From: Sordaria brevicollis
Taxonomy: Eukaryota > Ascomycota > Sordariomycetes > Sordariales > Sordariaceae
Length of the DNA: 64,000 nucleotides
Assembly (NCBI GenBank): GCA_033439795.1
Contig: JAUTDP010000005.1
Location: 992,001 to 1,056,000, forward strand
Reading direction: 5' to 3'
Position numbers and translations under genes: made by a program. The notes beneath the pieces are model-generated. The model did not search any database, was not told the DNA's origin, and worked only from the letters and a program-made list of their open reading frames with translations. Below, one piece after another: positions 36,654 to 47,431 of this stretch (position 1 is the first letter of the stretch; the number at the start of each line of letters is the position of its first letter).

Positions 36654-39080
36654 CTACTGTACCTGGCTAACAATCTCGCTAGCCCTCGACAGCGACTCCA
36701 CCATCTGCTGGCACTCCTTCCTCCTGCGGACCGTGTAGTCGCTCTCCTTGAGGAGGTCGTCGAGCTCGTCGGCGCGGTACATGTTTTCGAGGAGCTCCTT
36801 TTGCATTTCGTCCTTTGTGAGTCTGTTTCGGTACTGGTTAGTGCATGATACATAGAAGATAAGAAAAGGGGAAGGGAAACACGCACTGAACAAGGTTCAA
36901 CATGATCGCCTTGGGAACCATATCGATCATGGTCCGCTTGACAATGTTGTAGTACGACGAAATAAGCAGCTTGATGACCTCGACCTCAATGTTCTCGCGC
37001 TCCGAGAGGGTGCCAGAGGCCTTGAGCGAGGGCGGGGGAGGCTCCATGGCGGCGGCCTTCTTCTTGTTCTTGGCCGCAAAGAAGCTGCCAAAGAAGCCGC
37101 CGTTAGATGACCCCTCGTCGAGGTTGCTGCCGGCCAGAGTAGGGCTGGCGGCCCGCGCGGGCGTGGCGCTCTGCGGGATCGGCTTGCCCGTCTTGGGGTC
37201 GACCTGGACTGGCCTGGAGCCGTTGTGGCGCTCGTTGACGATGGCCATGGCGCGGTGGCCGTTGAGGAAGTCGGGGTGGCCCGTGTTGATGTAGCACGCC
37301 TCCATGGCGACCAGGTCCTTGACCAGCTTGTTGGTGGGCTCCATGGCCTTCTTGAAGAAGCTGATGACCACTTGGTGGATCTTCTCCTTGAGGCCGGGGT
37401 AGCGCCTATATAGCTGCTTGCTGAGCACGGTGGTGAGGATGCGGACGAGCTCGTCGTACACGAGCGACGCGCACTTGAGACTGGGCTCCTCGAGACGCTT
37501 GATCTGCTGCTTGACGATAAGCTCGAACGCGGCGGTTCCTACGAAGAGAGCGGGCGAGGGACCGGACGAGTTGTAGAGGATAACGCGAATGTCGGAATCC
37601 TTGACCTGGTCGAAGGGGTCCACTGCCTTGACACCGTTTGAGTACAGCTCGTGGAAGACGAAGCTGATTCTGGCGCCACCCGACAGCTCTTGGCTGGAGA
37701 GCTCGGTGCTCTTACCGTCAAGGACAGTGCGCCACTCGTTGGTGAACTCGGTGATGATGTTGAGGACAATGTTCGCGCTGTTGCCGAGGATCGAAGGGCC
37801 GAGGGACTCGAGCTCCTGGGTATACTTCTGTAGCGAGCTGGAGATGCGGGCCTTGATGTCGGGCAGGGTCTGCTTGATGTGCATCATAAGGATCAGGTTA
37901 AGTTTCCGGGCGAGATAGGGTGTGCCGCAGTACGAGCTCTTGTTACGATAGGCCTTGTGGTTCTCAAAGAAGTTCTTCTCGGCCTCGAGCGAGGCGTTGA
38001 TGGGCTTCTTGTTGTCAATGTCCCTCTGACCACGGTTCACCACGGGCACGTATCCTAGCCTGAGAGGTATGATGCGACCAGCAAGAATATCAACGACATC
38101 GGTACCCTCGTCCATCAAGTCGACCTTTGTAAGCACACCGATGGTGCGCTGACCCTCGGGGTCCACCTCACGAGCCAGCTTCAAGCCATCAGAGTTGGCC
38201 AAATCCACGTTGGCAGCGGTGACGGCCAGGATGATAGCGTTGGACTTCTGGATGTACTTGAGAATCATGTCCCTGATCTGCTTCTCGATATCGCGCGGCT
38301 GGTCGCCGACGGGCACTCTTGTCAGACCGGGCAGATCGACAAGGGTGAGGTTGAGGACGTTGGGCGAGTAGATTCTCAGGTTGATGGGAGCGGGCGAGAT
38401 GCCGGCATTGCGGCCGACCTTGGCCTCGGTCTCTCTGCTGATCTCATCGCGGATCTTGTTGAAGTCGTAGAACTTTTGGCCGGGAATGTGAAGGAACTCG
38501 CCCCACTCGTCCGTGTTGGCAGCCTTGTCGGTGTTGTCGTCGAGCTCATTGCCGAAGCCGTTCTGGGTCGCCGTCCGGTTGATAAGCTGGAGGACGAGGG
38601 GACGGCGGGTCACGATACCGGAACCACGAGGAAGGCTGGAGGTTTTTAAAAAAAAAAAAACAAGGGGTCTCATGTTAGTAATCCTGGGGGCAGACTAGTG
38701 ATAGACCCTAGAGGCGGGGAAAGGGGGCGGCAGGCGGGGGAAGAGAAGGAGGGGGATGCGCACAAGTCGCGACCAACAATGTTTTCTAGTACTGAACTCT
38801 TTCCGGAGGACTGACTGCCGACGACGACTATTTGGGGGAGATCGATGGGGTTGTTGACACCGACGGTGGTGAAGACATCTTGAAGCTTGTTGACGAGCCT
38901 GTGTTGGGGATGGCGACCATGTTAGCGAAACTGACGACGATGATGCCCGACATGTGCGATAGGCATGAGACCAGGCGCCCGGAAGGGGTGGAAGCCAGGA
39001 CTTGGGACGTACTTGATGAGGCCGGGGTCAGAGATACCTCCGGGGGTGGCGAGCGACCCGGTATTCACGTCTACCGTCAT
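36654..39080 (-). CDS. vps1: Dynamin-like GTPase Vps1
   Basis: Four exons: 39080-39013, 38898-38764, 38635-36887 and 36822-36654, giving 706 residues. Introns are 114, 128 and 64 bp, and phase is exact. The length equals that of fungal Vps1 (about 700). G1 motif GSQSSGKS at residues 50-57, switch region with [13 protein letters not shown]3 DLPG in [13 protein letters not shown], and G4 TKVD in [13 protein letters not shown]. The middle/stalk region follows, then a variable Ser/Pro/Lys insert (about 545-605), and a GTPase effector domain at the C-terminus spanning the last intron. No PH or proline-rich domain, as expected for Vps1 rather than endocytic dynamin. It drives membrane scission in Golgi-to-vacuole traffic, endocytosis and peroxisome fission. 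A (CT)n tract sits about 25 nt upstream of the start. Confidence 0.96.
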
Positions 39081-39100
39081 GATTGCTGCTACTTCTGGCT

Positions 39101-39104
<4 letters not shown>

Positions 39105-39140
<36 letters not shown>
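39105..39140. repeat. (AG)18 dinucleotide tract, vps1 leader
   Basis: Eighteen AG units, i.e. (CT)n in the sense direction of vps1, ending about 25 nt before its ATG. CT-rich leaders are common in fungi, but a perfect run this long is a microsatellite. Confidence 0.92.
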
Positions 39141-39142
<2 letters not shown>

Positions 39143-39688
39143 GGACGATAGGTATGGTGATGCGTGCTTGTTTTGGAGGTTGTAGGAGGATGTGTCGTGG
39201 GTTGGTTGCCGTGAGTAGTGGCAGGCGGTGTCGGCGGTTTCTGGTGCCTCCTCCCGCTTTCTCGCTTGGGTTCCGGTACAAGATAAGGAGCCTAAACTAA
39301 CTAACAACGGTCCAGAGCGGCGACTAACAACGAGGGGCCAGGCGCGCGCGCAAACGTGTATTCGGGGGGGATCTGCGTGGTTCGTAGCAACAAGCGGGCG
39401 GCGCTTTGACGAGGCTAGGTTGGTGAACGGGAGACGGATGTGTGAATTAAAACAAGAGCCGGCTTGTTGGGAACAAATGGCACACAACCCGACGGAGAGA
39501 TAACTGCTACTGAATTGTTCTGGAGAACGGACGGAGCGGGAATCTTTTTTGACACGCAGACGGCACAGCGCCAGCTGAGACTGGCGGGGGCCGGGAGGCA
39601 TCAGGCAGGTCGTGTCCGCCCGCCCATGAGAACGACGTAGCGTCGTAGACCCGCACGCACAAGTAGGGGGCACTTGGACAGAGCTTTT

Positions 39689-39709
39689 GGGGGGGGGGGG
39701 GGGGGGGGG
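39689..39709. repeat. Poly-G tract (21 nt)
   Basis: Uninterrupted G run upstream of vps1. Long G homopolymers can form four-stranded structures and are also prone to length errors in sequencing. Confidence 0.9.
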
Positions 39710-40579
39710 TCACCGTGTGTCCGCTGCATCACTGTCGCAGGCCATTCGCAGGTTCACAAAGAGGCTACAGAAGGGGACCCCTTGTTAGACGCACGTGACG
39801 GTAGTCTCGGGCTCTTGACATGTGGAGAACTGATGCTGCAACGTCTTTGATGACTTCAAGATTCTGAAACCTCTTTGGGTCTTCTTTCTTTAGCATCGCC
39901 CTTATTCTTCTACCTAATTCAGGCCGCGTCATGGTCTCACAGGTTGGGCACTAGAGGTTTTTATGTGACAAAGTATCAAGGAAAAACACGGTGTGTGACT
40001 GTCAATCAGGCGCCATGCTAAGAAACTAACCGGTTGTCCGTAAACGAGATACATAAACGGATATCTCAAGAAGGCTTGAATTCATAGCAAGGTGTTAAAG
40101 CTATATCTGTTATCTCTACGTACTCTTTCCTAACCAGCCCCGATATCCTATGCTACGCTGTGTTGCTCTGTTAAACTGTTCCGTTCTGCCAACTCTTTCT
40201 CATGGTCGCGACAAGTTCTCGATCGTCCTGTGTATAGAAAACATCTCCAAGCCAACAACATGAAAAAAATGAAAAAATGCAAATGCCCTCCCAACCGGGT
40301 GTCCGTCCAATTCATCCCGTCCTACTATCCACTCGACTGATACTCAAACCATCGCTCTTCCAAAACCCGAATATGTAAAATAGAACGCTGTTGGGTGGGA
40401 ACACCAATCCCTACCTTCCTTGATATCCATAACAATCCTGAACAATTACTCTTCCAAAAACGTGCGTTGCCAAGGCTGGACTTCGTTCTTCATTCAATCT
40501 TGACCCCCGAAAGCGCCTCAAGGACGTGATCGGTAAGCGGTAGGGTCAAACGTCCCATTGTCCATTTCGGTCCTTGAAA

Positions 40580-43263
40580 CTATTGCGGCCTTGAAATGGC
40601 AAGTCCGGATCCGTTGTGGTGGCTCTCACTGCGTTCCATACTTTCGTCCCAGTCTGGCCATTCGGGGTACCAACTGTCAAGGTATAACGGTCAGCAAAGC
40701 TGATCAGCTTACGTTCAGAGGAATGATCGAACTTACATCTTTACCAACCCATCATCTCCACAGCTGGCAATCATGCGCGGATTCGTAGGGTTCCAGTGAA
40801 CAGAGTTGCAACGCGGCGCGTGAGCTCCCTTAAGTCTGGACACTAACTCACCCGTAGACTTGTGATAGATATATATTGACCCGTCTGTTGTGAAGTTTTG
40901 CTCTGTTAGCGTCCGCCAGTTTTGGATTTCGGGGTGTTTCGTCAGCGGAATTCTTCCGGAGTCACCTACCTTCACTTCCACTAAGGACGAACAGCTCATG
41001 CGCGCCGCCCAGGTAGGTCCTGATAAGAAATTCGCCACCCATATGCTGCTTGTACTCTTTGATGACCTCCCTCGTGGCAATATCAAACAGAATCGCATTT
41101 CCCACCTGCGTATTTACCAACAGAGACGACGAGTCCTGGCTAATGCTGAGCGATGTTCCCCTATGATCCAGCTCGTGTGAATAAACCTGCTCGCGCGTGT
41201 GGTAGTTGTAGACGTGAAACTTCCTTTGGTCGTCCAAGGCCACCACCAAGTTCTTATCGGGGGACAGCGCCAGGTCTTCCGTCCGGTGGTCTTTCGTCCA
41301 CACAATCTTGTGCGTATCGTGTGAACCAAGAGTCCAGGAACAAATCGTTCTTTCCTTGTCGAAGGACCCGGTGATCAGTACATGATTGTTGACCCACGCG
41401 CAACTACTGACTGGCTCGTTGAATTGATCGATAACCCTGGTCAGTGCTCCGGTCTACATTCACGAATCTTCTGTTAGCCAGTGCCAAATAGACATACAAC
41501 GCAATTCAGCGTAGTTCACGGATGTCCTTGCTGCACTTACTTCCATATCCCAAATTTGGACGTTCATAGCGCAACTAACGAGCATCTTGTCGTCGGGACT
41601 CCAGGCAATATTGCCCACGCCCCGATGATCGCTTTGGTCGCTGCCTGTGTCGAACTTGTATAGCACTTTGAAGTCGGGCACGCTGTAGACCACGACAAGA
41701 CGCTGCATGCCGCAGCTTGCTAAGCGTGTCCCGTCGTTTGAGAATCTCACTTGCCACACCTCACTGCCGTCGTGTTCATTCAGCGTATACTTAGCGATCG
41801 AGGGAAAGGCTTTTCTGTCGCATAGGTGGTCCCTGTAAAGAGTAGGTGTAGCGACCGTTGAGTGATACATGCAGTTGCTGATTTGGATATCTTGTGTTTG
41901 GTGAAGGAGAGCCGCCAACCTGTGCTCAGAAAGCATAACCGAAGGCGAAACGTATCCTGCGAAGAGAAACAGTGTTAGCTAGTTCCCAAATAGAGAGGAA
42001 GTCAAGAGCCCATGACATACTCGACAGCATAGAAAGCAAAATGCGCCGACTTTCTCCGCCAGCACCGTCCCAACTGGCCTTCTCCTTCAGGTCCTCGGCA
42101 TTTGCGCACATGAGAAGACTTGACAATAACTCCAACTTATGGTGCTGGTCGGCACATAACGGTGTTAACTCCGTTCGCAGCACCACCAAAGCTCGCGATG
42201 TTTCACGTCTTTCCAAAAGCTCCATATACTTTTGCTCTCTCAGCCAAAACTTCATCAGGCTACGATTCGCTCCTGAGGCGAGAATCAAGCCATCCCTGAG
42301 ACCAGGATCCGCAATTCCAGCAATGTGCGCATTGTTAAGAAGCTCCTCCGCCTTTCCCCAGTCGCCGTCCAAGATCGCAGCTCGGAATGAAGCCACCGTA
42401 GGATTCTCAAGTCGGAAACCGCTCTCCTGACAAAGCTTTTCTGCTGCCTCGTGGTATCCCATTTCGGTTATGGCTTGTATTATAAGGCGCGTGAACTGTT
42501 CCCGATCATGCCCGTCGTACGTCCCCGATTGCTTCCGTGAGCCGTTCGTCTCCCCAGCCGACCCATTAAGCGACCCAGACGCCGCCTTCAACGTCCCATT
42601 TCCATTAGATATCGCCGTTGTAAAGGCCGAGTCTGTCCGAGATCCATTAGATAGCGGTTGTCCACACCCATTAGACGTATTCTGGCCATCGACGTCGGCA
42701 GACATGATCCCACGTCTACGCTTAAGCGGCGGTTGGGAGGTACCAGTGCTAGTAGTAGCCGTCGTAGAGTCCGCGCTGACTGGGATGTCGTTCGAAGGGA
42801 GGCCGTATTCCTCTTGTCCGCTGTCGTCTAGATCCCTAGTTCGTCGGCGGCCGAGGACTTGGGGTGCAATGTAGGCGTCCAAACTGTCGTGCGAACCTTG
42901 AGGGACGGGCAACGGTGGAAGTCTAGTGGGAACTAGTGGCGTCACGGACGATGGCTGCGGGGGAACAGCTAGGGACTGTGGAGCGGAAACTGGGGCGGGT
43001 TCGACAGCGGCGGAAGAGGAAACCGGGGGTTGCTGGGTGTTTGAGCGGTGGTCGGAGTCTGGGGGATCTATAGGAACTTGTTGGTAGGGGTTTCGGTCTG
43101 CCACGGTGAACTCTATTTTGGCGCGGGACCGACGTCCGTTCCCGCAGCGATGCCTGGAGGTGGTGGTGGTGAGAAGCGATGACGGTCGGATGTGTTGAAG
43201 ACGAAATGCTTGGAGGTCGCGTGCTGAGTGAACACTGACACTGGAAAGCGGAGGCGACAGCAC
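40580..43263 (-). CDS. GID7: LisH-CTLH-WD40 protein, Gid7/WDR26-like (5' end unresolved)
   Basis: Exons on the minus strand: (43263)-42021, 41956-41541, 41453-40970, 40884-40737 and 40673-40580. Introns are 64, 87, 85 and 63 bp with ACTTAC/ACATAC-type donors in plus-strand view. All phases agree, and the stop is at 40582-40580. The N-terminal part is Pro/Ser-rich with a KRRR basic cluster. A LisH (EQFTRLIIQAITEMGYHEAAEKLC) and CTLH segment follow at about 42,510-42,080. A WD40 propeller then fills the rest (e.g. HDGSEVWQVRFSNDGTRLAS; NIAWSPDDKMLVSC; SVHWNPTNPRMIASCGDDGLVKIWYPEWPD). Gid7/WDR26 is a scaffold subunit of the GID/CTLH ubiquitin ligase. The open frame extends to 43,263 without an ATG there. 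The first in-frame ATG is at 42,705 (608 residues), but the sequence before it looks coding, so a short upstream exon may exist. Confidence 0.88.
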
Positions 43264-44820
43264 AGCAACGAGGTGGTCAAAGAGGAGGAGGAGGATGCAG
43301 GTTGAGTTGTTGTCGTGTGGTTGTATGGATGTCGACGTAAAGCTAAGGCGGACCTCGCAGTTCTCGGTTGCCGCTCAGATAAGCTCGTTGGTAGGGGCTT
43401 GTAGGCAGCCGGAGCCGGCATCTGGTGGGTGTAACAGCGACAGAGACGACCAGCTGAGGCTCTCTACGCCGCTGCAACAGTGCGAGGATTGTCGAATGGG
43501 GCTGCCCGTTGGTGGTCACTGGAAGCATCACCAAAGAGGGGGTCAGCAAAGAGCACCGTCATCCACCTTGGTTTTGCACTAACAACACCAAGTCGAAGCT
43601 CCCCGATTGCGGGGGCGACCCATGTGCAGTCGTGGCAGTTGGTTGCGTTATGAATGCCGTCCCTTCCACTCGTGCATTGTTGCTTGGCAATGGACAACCT
43701 CAATGCTCTTTTGGTTGTGAAAGACAGAACGAACATGAGGAAATACGAAGGAAAAGAAGCACGTCCATGACTTACGAGCTGATGTTGACGAAGAAGAGTC
43801 CAAGTTACCTGTCTCTCGGTCGAGAAGTCGGTCGGATGAAAAAGATACTTCCTGAACTTCGGCTCTGGGTATAAGAGTCCTCGACTGCTTGCTAACTTCG
43901 GCTGCAGGGTGCTTCAAGTTCGATCAGGCGTGCAGCAACTGTTTGGCTGGTCTGACAGCGGGTACGAAGAGCGAAGCAAACGTGGAAAGCAAGTCAAAAT
44001 TGGCGAGGGAGCGTGGAAGTTCTCATGTCCAAAGTAGAGCTTAAAAGCTGAGGTTGATGTGTCAGAGATCAAATGTTATCCAAGAGTGATGTTGTTCGAA
44101 CTTTAAACTTTTATCGGCAGTGTCCAAGACTCGCCATAAAGTACCAGCCGTGAATCGGACTGGACCTCGTTCACTTCATACATCCAATTCTCAGTCGCAA
44201 ACGGGACAAGCCTCGGTGATCTTTCTGTTTCTTCTGTCACGTTCGTTCATACCTGCCTACCTGTATCAACCCCCGCCCTCTCAGTGAGGCAGTTGCTAGC
44301 CAGCTACTTGTAAGGCAGTCTCTCTCCTTCTCCTCACTGGAAGGAATGTTTCAAAGCAAGGGGAAATGACAGCCGGGACCCGACCGCAGCATATGAATGG
44401 CTGTAGTCAAGTCCGTCCAGTCCAGTTATTCCGTCGGAAGCCGCCTGCTTCAAAAGACATTCCATCACCCTGTGTAGCTGCCCAACCAAATGACTCGGAG
44501 TCTCGGAAAATGTGATGGGAAACACTAAAAGAGGTACCTTATTGCAGCACAGGGCTGAAATTGGCCGTTCGTGAGGTGTTGTTTCCCTTGGTTTGAAGCT
44601 CGGACGGAGCTCCGCCAGTCCATTCGGTCCCCACGGGGCCGTACCAGGAAAGGGGGGGTAGAACGAACAGCCACTATGCAGTTGGAACTTTTAGGGCACG
44701 TACGTTTCCCCAGTAACTGCGCCAATAAACAGGTCCAGTAAATGGTTTTTACGAGGCACGCACTAGCCATCTCGTAACCCCCCCAGTAAAGTCTAGTCGG
44801 TCTTGGCTATGACCCACTTA
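43264..44820. other. Last unique-sequence intergenic stretch before the AT-rich block
   Basis: About 1.55 kb with normal composition. It should hold the promoter and probably a first exon of the WD-repeat gene (pyrimidine-rich minus strand around 43,150-43,420). Otherwise no gene is supported. Its right end, near 44,820, is the abrupt boundary to RIP-affected DNA. Confidence 0.4.
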
Positions 44821-45099
44821 GCTACGTTACTGAAGCGATTTCCAAAATCTAATAGAAATGCTAAAAATAAGGAATTTAATATATTTAGAGTATAAATATA
44901 AAACGTAATATTATTAACCGCCGTAATACCTTCGTTATTTTCCCAAATCAACTTTTCTTTCGTTATCTTCTAAAAAACCTCAATCCCTTATTTTTATACC
45001 CAAATAAATAACAACTAAGCTCTACCTACGACGTAAAATAAATTCCAAACTATAAAGTCTCAATTATTATCCTAAGCAAATTAAATTTTAATTAACTAA

Positions 45100-45490
45100 T
45101 TCTCCTCTAATTAATTACCCTCTTCCTAATTCCTTACCCCTACCGCCCCCAAAAAGAAAAGGAACCGTACTACTATTAAGAACTTTATTTAGGATAACGA
45201 ACAAAAATCCTTCCTACTTAATTTATTAAAAGACGTTGCTAAAAATAGTCTAACCAATTAAAACGGGTATAAAAATTAAATATATAACGGTCTAATTACT
45301 AAAATAGTAAAGCGGTTCGATCTAATTCCTACCAACGAGCAAATACGTAATAAAATTGACTAATTTCGCCGCAAATAGCGTATTTAAATAATTTTAAAAA
45401 ACGTCTCAATATCGGAATTTAATTTCGATATTAATATTAACGCGGCAATTATATTTAATAATATATAGGATATATTAATCGACGTTAATA
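45100..45490 (+). pseudogene. RIP-broken gene with Myb/SANT-like DNA-binding domain
   Basis: Reading one plus-strand frame through stops gives a coherent domain. It starts after a basic PQKEK(E) segment with [W→stop at 45,190-45,192] DNEQKSFLLNLLKDVAKN, followed by NGYKN-IYNGLITKIVKRFD, PTNEQIRNKID, FRRK and SISEFNFDI, and finishes at [W→stop]DILI. The order and spacing match the fungal/plant Myb_DNA-bind_3 (trihelix/SANT-like) domain: initial Trp, a Lys/Arg-rich middle, a second Trp pair, then F-x-(W/F)-D and a final Trp. The stops fall exactly where Trp (TGG) or Gln (CAA) codons are expected, as RIP predicts. The protein family often occurs in repeated, lineage-specific genes. No intact start or end is recognisable. 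Confidence 0.6.
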
Positions 45491-45530
45491 TATAATATAG
45501 TATTAACGAGGGCTGCCGCCCCCGTACCCC

Positions 45531-45557
45531 CGCAAAATTTGCCTTCGGCAAATTTTA
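45531..45557. repeat. Short perfect hairpin (10-bp arms, 3-nt loop)
   Basis: AAAATTTGCC, loop TTC, then GGCAAATTTT form a perfect inverted repeat. It sits in a small GC-richer island (GGGCTGCCGCCCCCGTACCC before it, CGGGTGGGCAG after it) inside the AT-rich block. The surrounding island also contains CCCCCGTA...TACGGGTGGG, extending imperfect pairing outward. Confidence 0.8.
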
Positions 45558-45648
45558 TACGGGTGGGCAGAAATTTACTTGAAGCGGAGCTTAATATTTA
45601 CTTCCTATATTTTTCATTATATTTTTAATAAGTTCTTTTTATTAATAT

Positions 45649-45651
45649 TGT

Positions 45652-45686
<35 letters not shown>

Positions 45687-45739
45687 TTTGTTCATTTTTT
45701 TATTTATTTATTTATTTATGTATTTATTTATTTATTAAT

Positions 45740-45774
<35 letters not shown>

Positions 45775-45815
45775 TTTCTTTATTTATTTATTTATTTATT
45801 TATTTATTCATTCAT

Positions 45816-45902
<87 letters not shown>

Positions 45903-46142
45903 TTATTATTCATTCATTTATTATTCTTTTTTCATTTATTATTATTTATTTATTTCTTGTTATTTATTTCTTTGTTATTATTTATTTATTAATTATTATT
46001 TATTTATTTATTATTATTTATTTATTAATTATTACTTATTTATTTATTATTATTTTTTTATTTAGTTTTATTTATTTATTTATTTATTAGTATTTATTTA
46101 TTTACTATTATTTATTTATTTACAATTATTTATTTATTTACT
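45649..46142. repeat. Long (TTTA)n tetranucleotide array, about 0.5 kb
   Basis: An almost continuous TTTA/ATTT array with occasional substitutions (TTTG, TTCA, TTAG, CTAT), more degenerate in its right half. It creates a spurious frame of Leu/Phe/Ile/Tyr repeats, which is not a gene. It lies between the Myb-like relic and a GC-richer island at 46,190. Confidence 0.95.
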
Positions 46143-47178
46143 ATTGATATAGGACACCTTATTTACTGGTATTACATATAAGATTACTTGAACCGATTAA
46201 ATTGAATATAGGCATAGGCATACGGGTGCCATATCCGTTTAATTAGCCCGCGGCCCGGTAGCAACTACTTAGCAGCCGCTACTGCGACGCGATTAGCGCC
46301 GCGTCGGACCCACTCTAGGATTTCTATAAAAAATTCCTATAGAAAGGTAACCTTCGGCTCGCCTTCTCCTTCTTATATTATTTTTTTTTATTATTTTAAT
46401 ACTACTATTATTTTTATACGTTTAGTATTTAAAATACCCCAAATTACCCTATTATATAATAATTACAATTATTTTAGTAATAATTATATTATTTCTTAAT
46501 TATATCTTTTATTAAATTATAATTAATTCCTTTAGTAGGTTCTTTTAAATTTATAACGATCGTTCAAACCTTATATTACAAAATATCAACCCCGCGATTA
46601 TAATCCTTACTTCCTAAAATAAAATTTATTTATTTTACGCATTATAAAATAGTATAATAGAATTTTTTTTTCGAATTCGTAAATTATTAATTATAAAATA
46701 AATATTAAAAACTCCTCTTTTAATTTATATTTCTTCTATATTATTATATTCGCGTTAATTCGTATTAATAATAGTATTTTAATATTTTATTACTTTAATT
46801 TAAATAATTTCTATAAAATCCCTCGACGCGAAGGGTAATATAATCTAATTTATTATAAAATAACCTAATTAATTCCTTTGAAAATATTTCGGTTATTAAT
46901 CGAAAAATAAGTACGTAATAAATTTAATATTCCGATTTATAATTATTCCCCTATCTTCCTATTATATTTTACCCTTTTTTTTATAAATTTAATCGAAGAT
47001 AATTCGTACTAATAGAAAATTTTATTATATTTAATAAAAACCCCCTTCAATTATAAATAGCTTTACGCCGCTCCTTACGTAAATTATCCACCCCCTTAAT
47101 AATTAATATAATTAAACGTAACGTTAATAAAAATAATAATAGTAATTTCGTCGGTAATTTCTTTTTAACCGTAATAAA
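46143..47178. other. AT-rich flank with a GC-richer island, left of gypsy element 1
   Basis: No gene. At 46,190-46,370 there is a GC-richer patch with inverted repeats (CGACGCG...CGCGTCG near 46,285-46,306; TTCTATA...TATAGAA near 46,321-46,345). From 46,380 on the DNA is fully AT-rich. Its last bases, including ATAAA at 47,174-47,178, are the left target duplication of gypsy element 1. Confidence 0.5.
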
Positions 47179-47431
47179 TGTCACGAGCGACGTAGTTACG
47201 AGAAACAAGCTTAACACGTTAAATCTAGGTCTATTATAGAATTACAAAATGAAGAAGAAAAGAAGAAACGAGCAAAGGGTACGCCCCGCGCCAAAGTTTT
47301 ATACTTAGGCGCGGACAACTTACGAAGGCGGTACGTAATTACGTACATTAATATAATTAATTTTTATTAGGTAACCGCCCGAGTGATAATTAGTCCGCCG
47401 GATAGGGACTTTATCCGCTAACGCCGTAATA
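47179..47431 (-). repeat. 3' LTR of gypsy element 1
   Basis: 253 bp, same length as its partner at 54,584. Starts TGTCACGAGCGACG and ends GCCGTAATA, followed by the complement of a polypurine tract (CTACCCCCCCCTCC). Its right half is far more mutated (C to T and G to A) than the right half of the partner. Confidence 0.95.

Larger units (their letters stand above)
39081..40579. other. Intergenic region upstream of vps1
   Basis: About 1.5 kb between the vps1 start and the stop of the WD-repeat gene, both on the minus strand. Holds the vps1 promoter and leader, a (GA)n run, a 21-G homopolymer, and probably the 3' untranslated region of the WD gene near 40,300-40,580. No gene supported. Confidence 0.45.

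Noticed and set aside
45579..45992. 137-codon frame made of repeated Leu-Phe-Ile-Tyr
   Set aside because: It is only the translation of the TTTA microsatellite; no gene.
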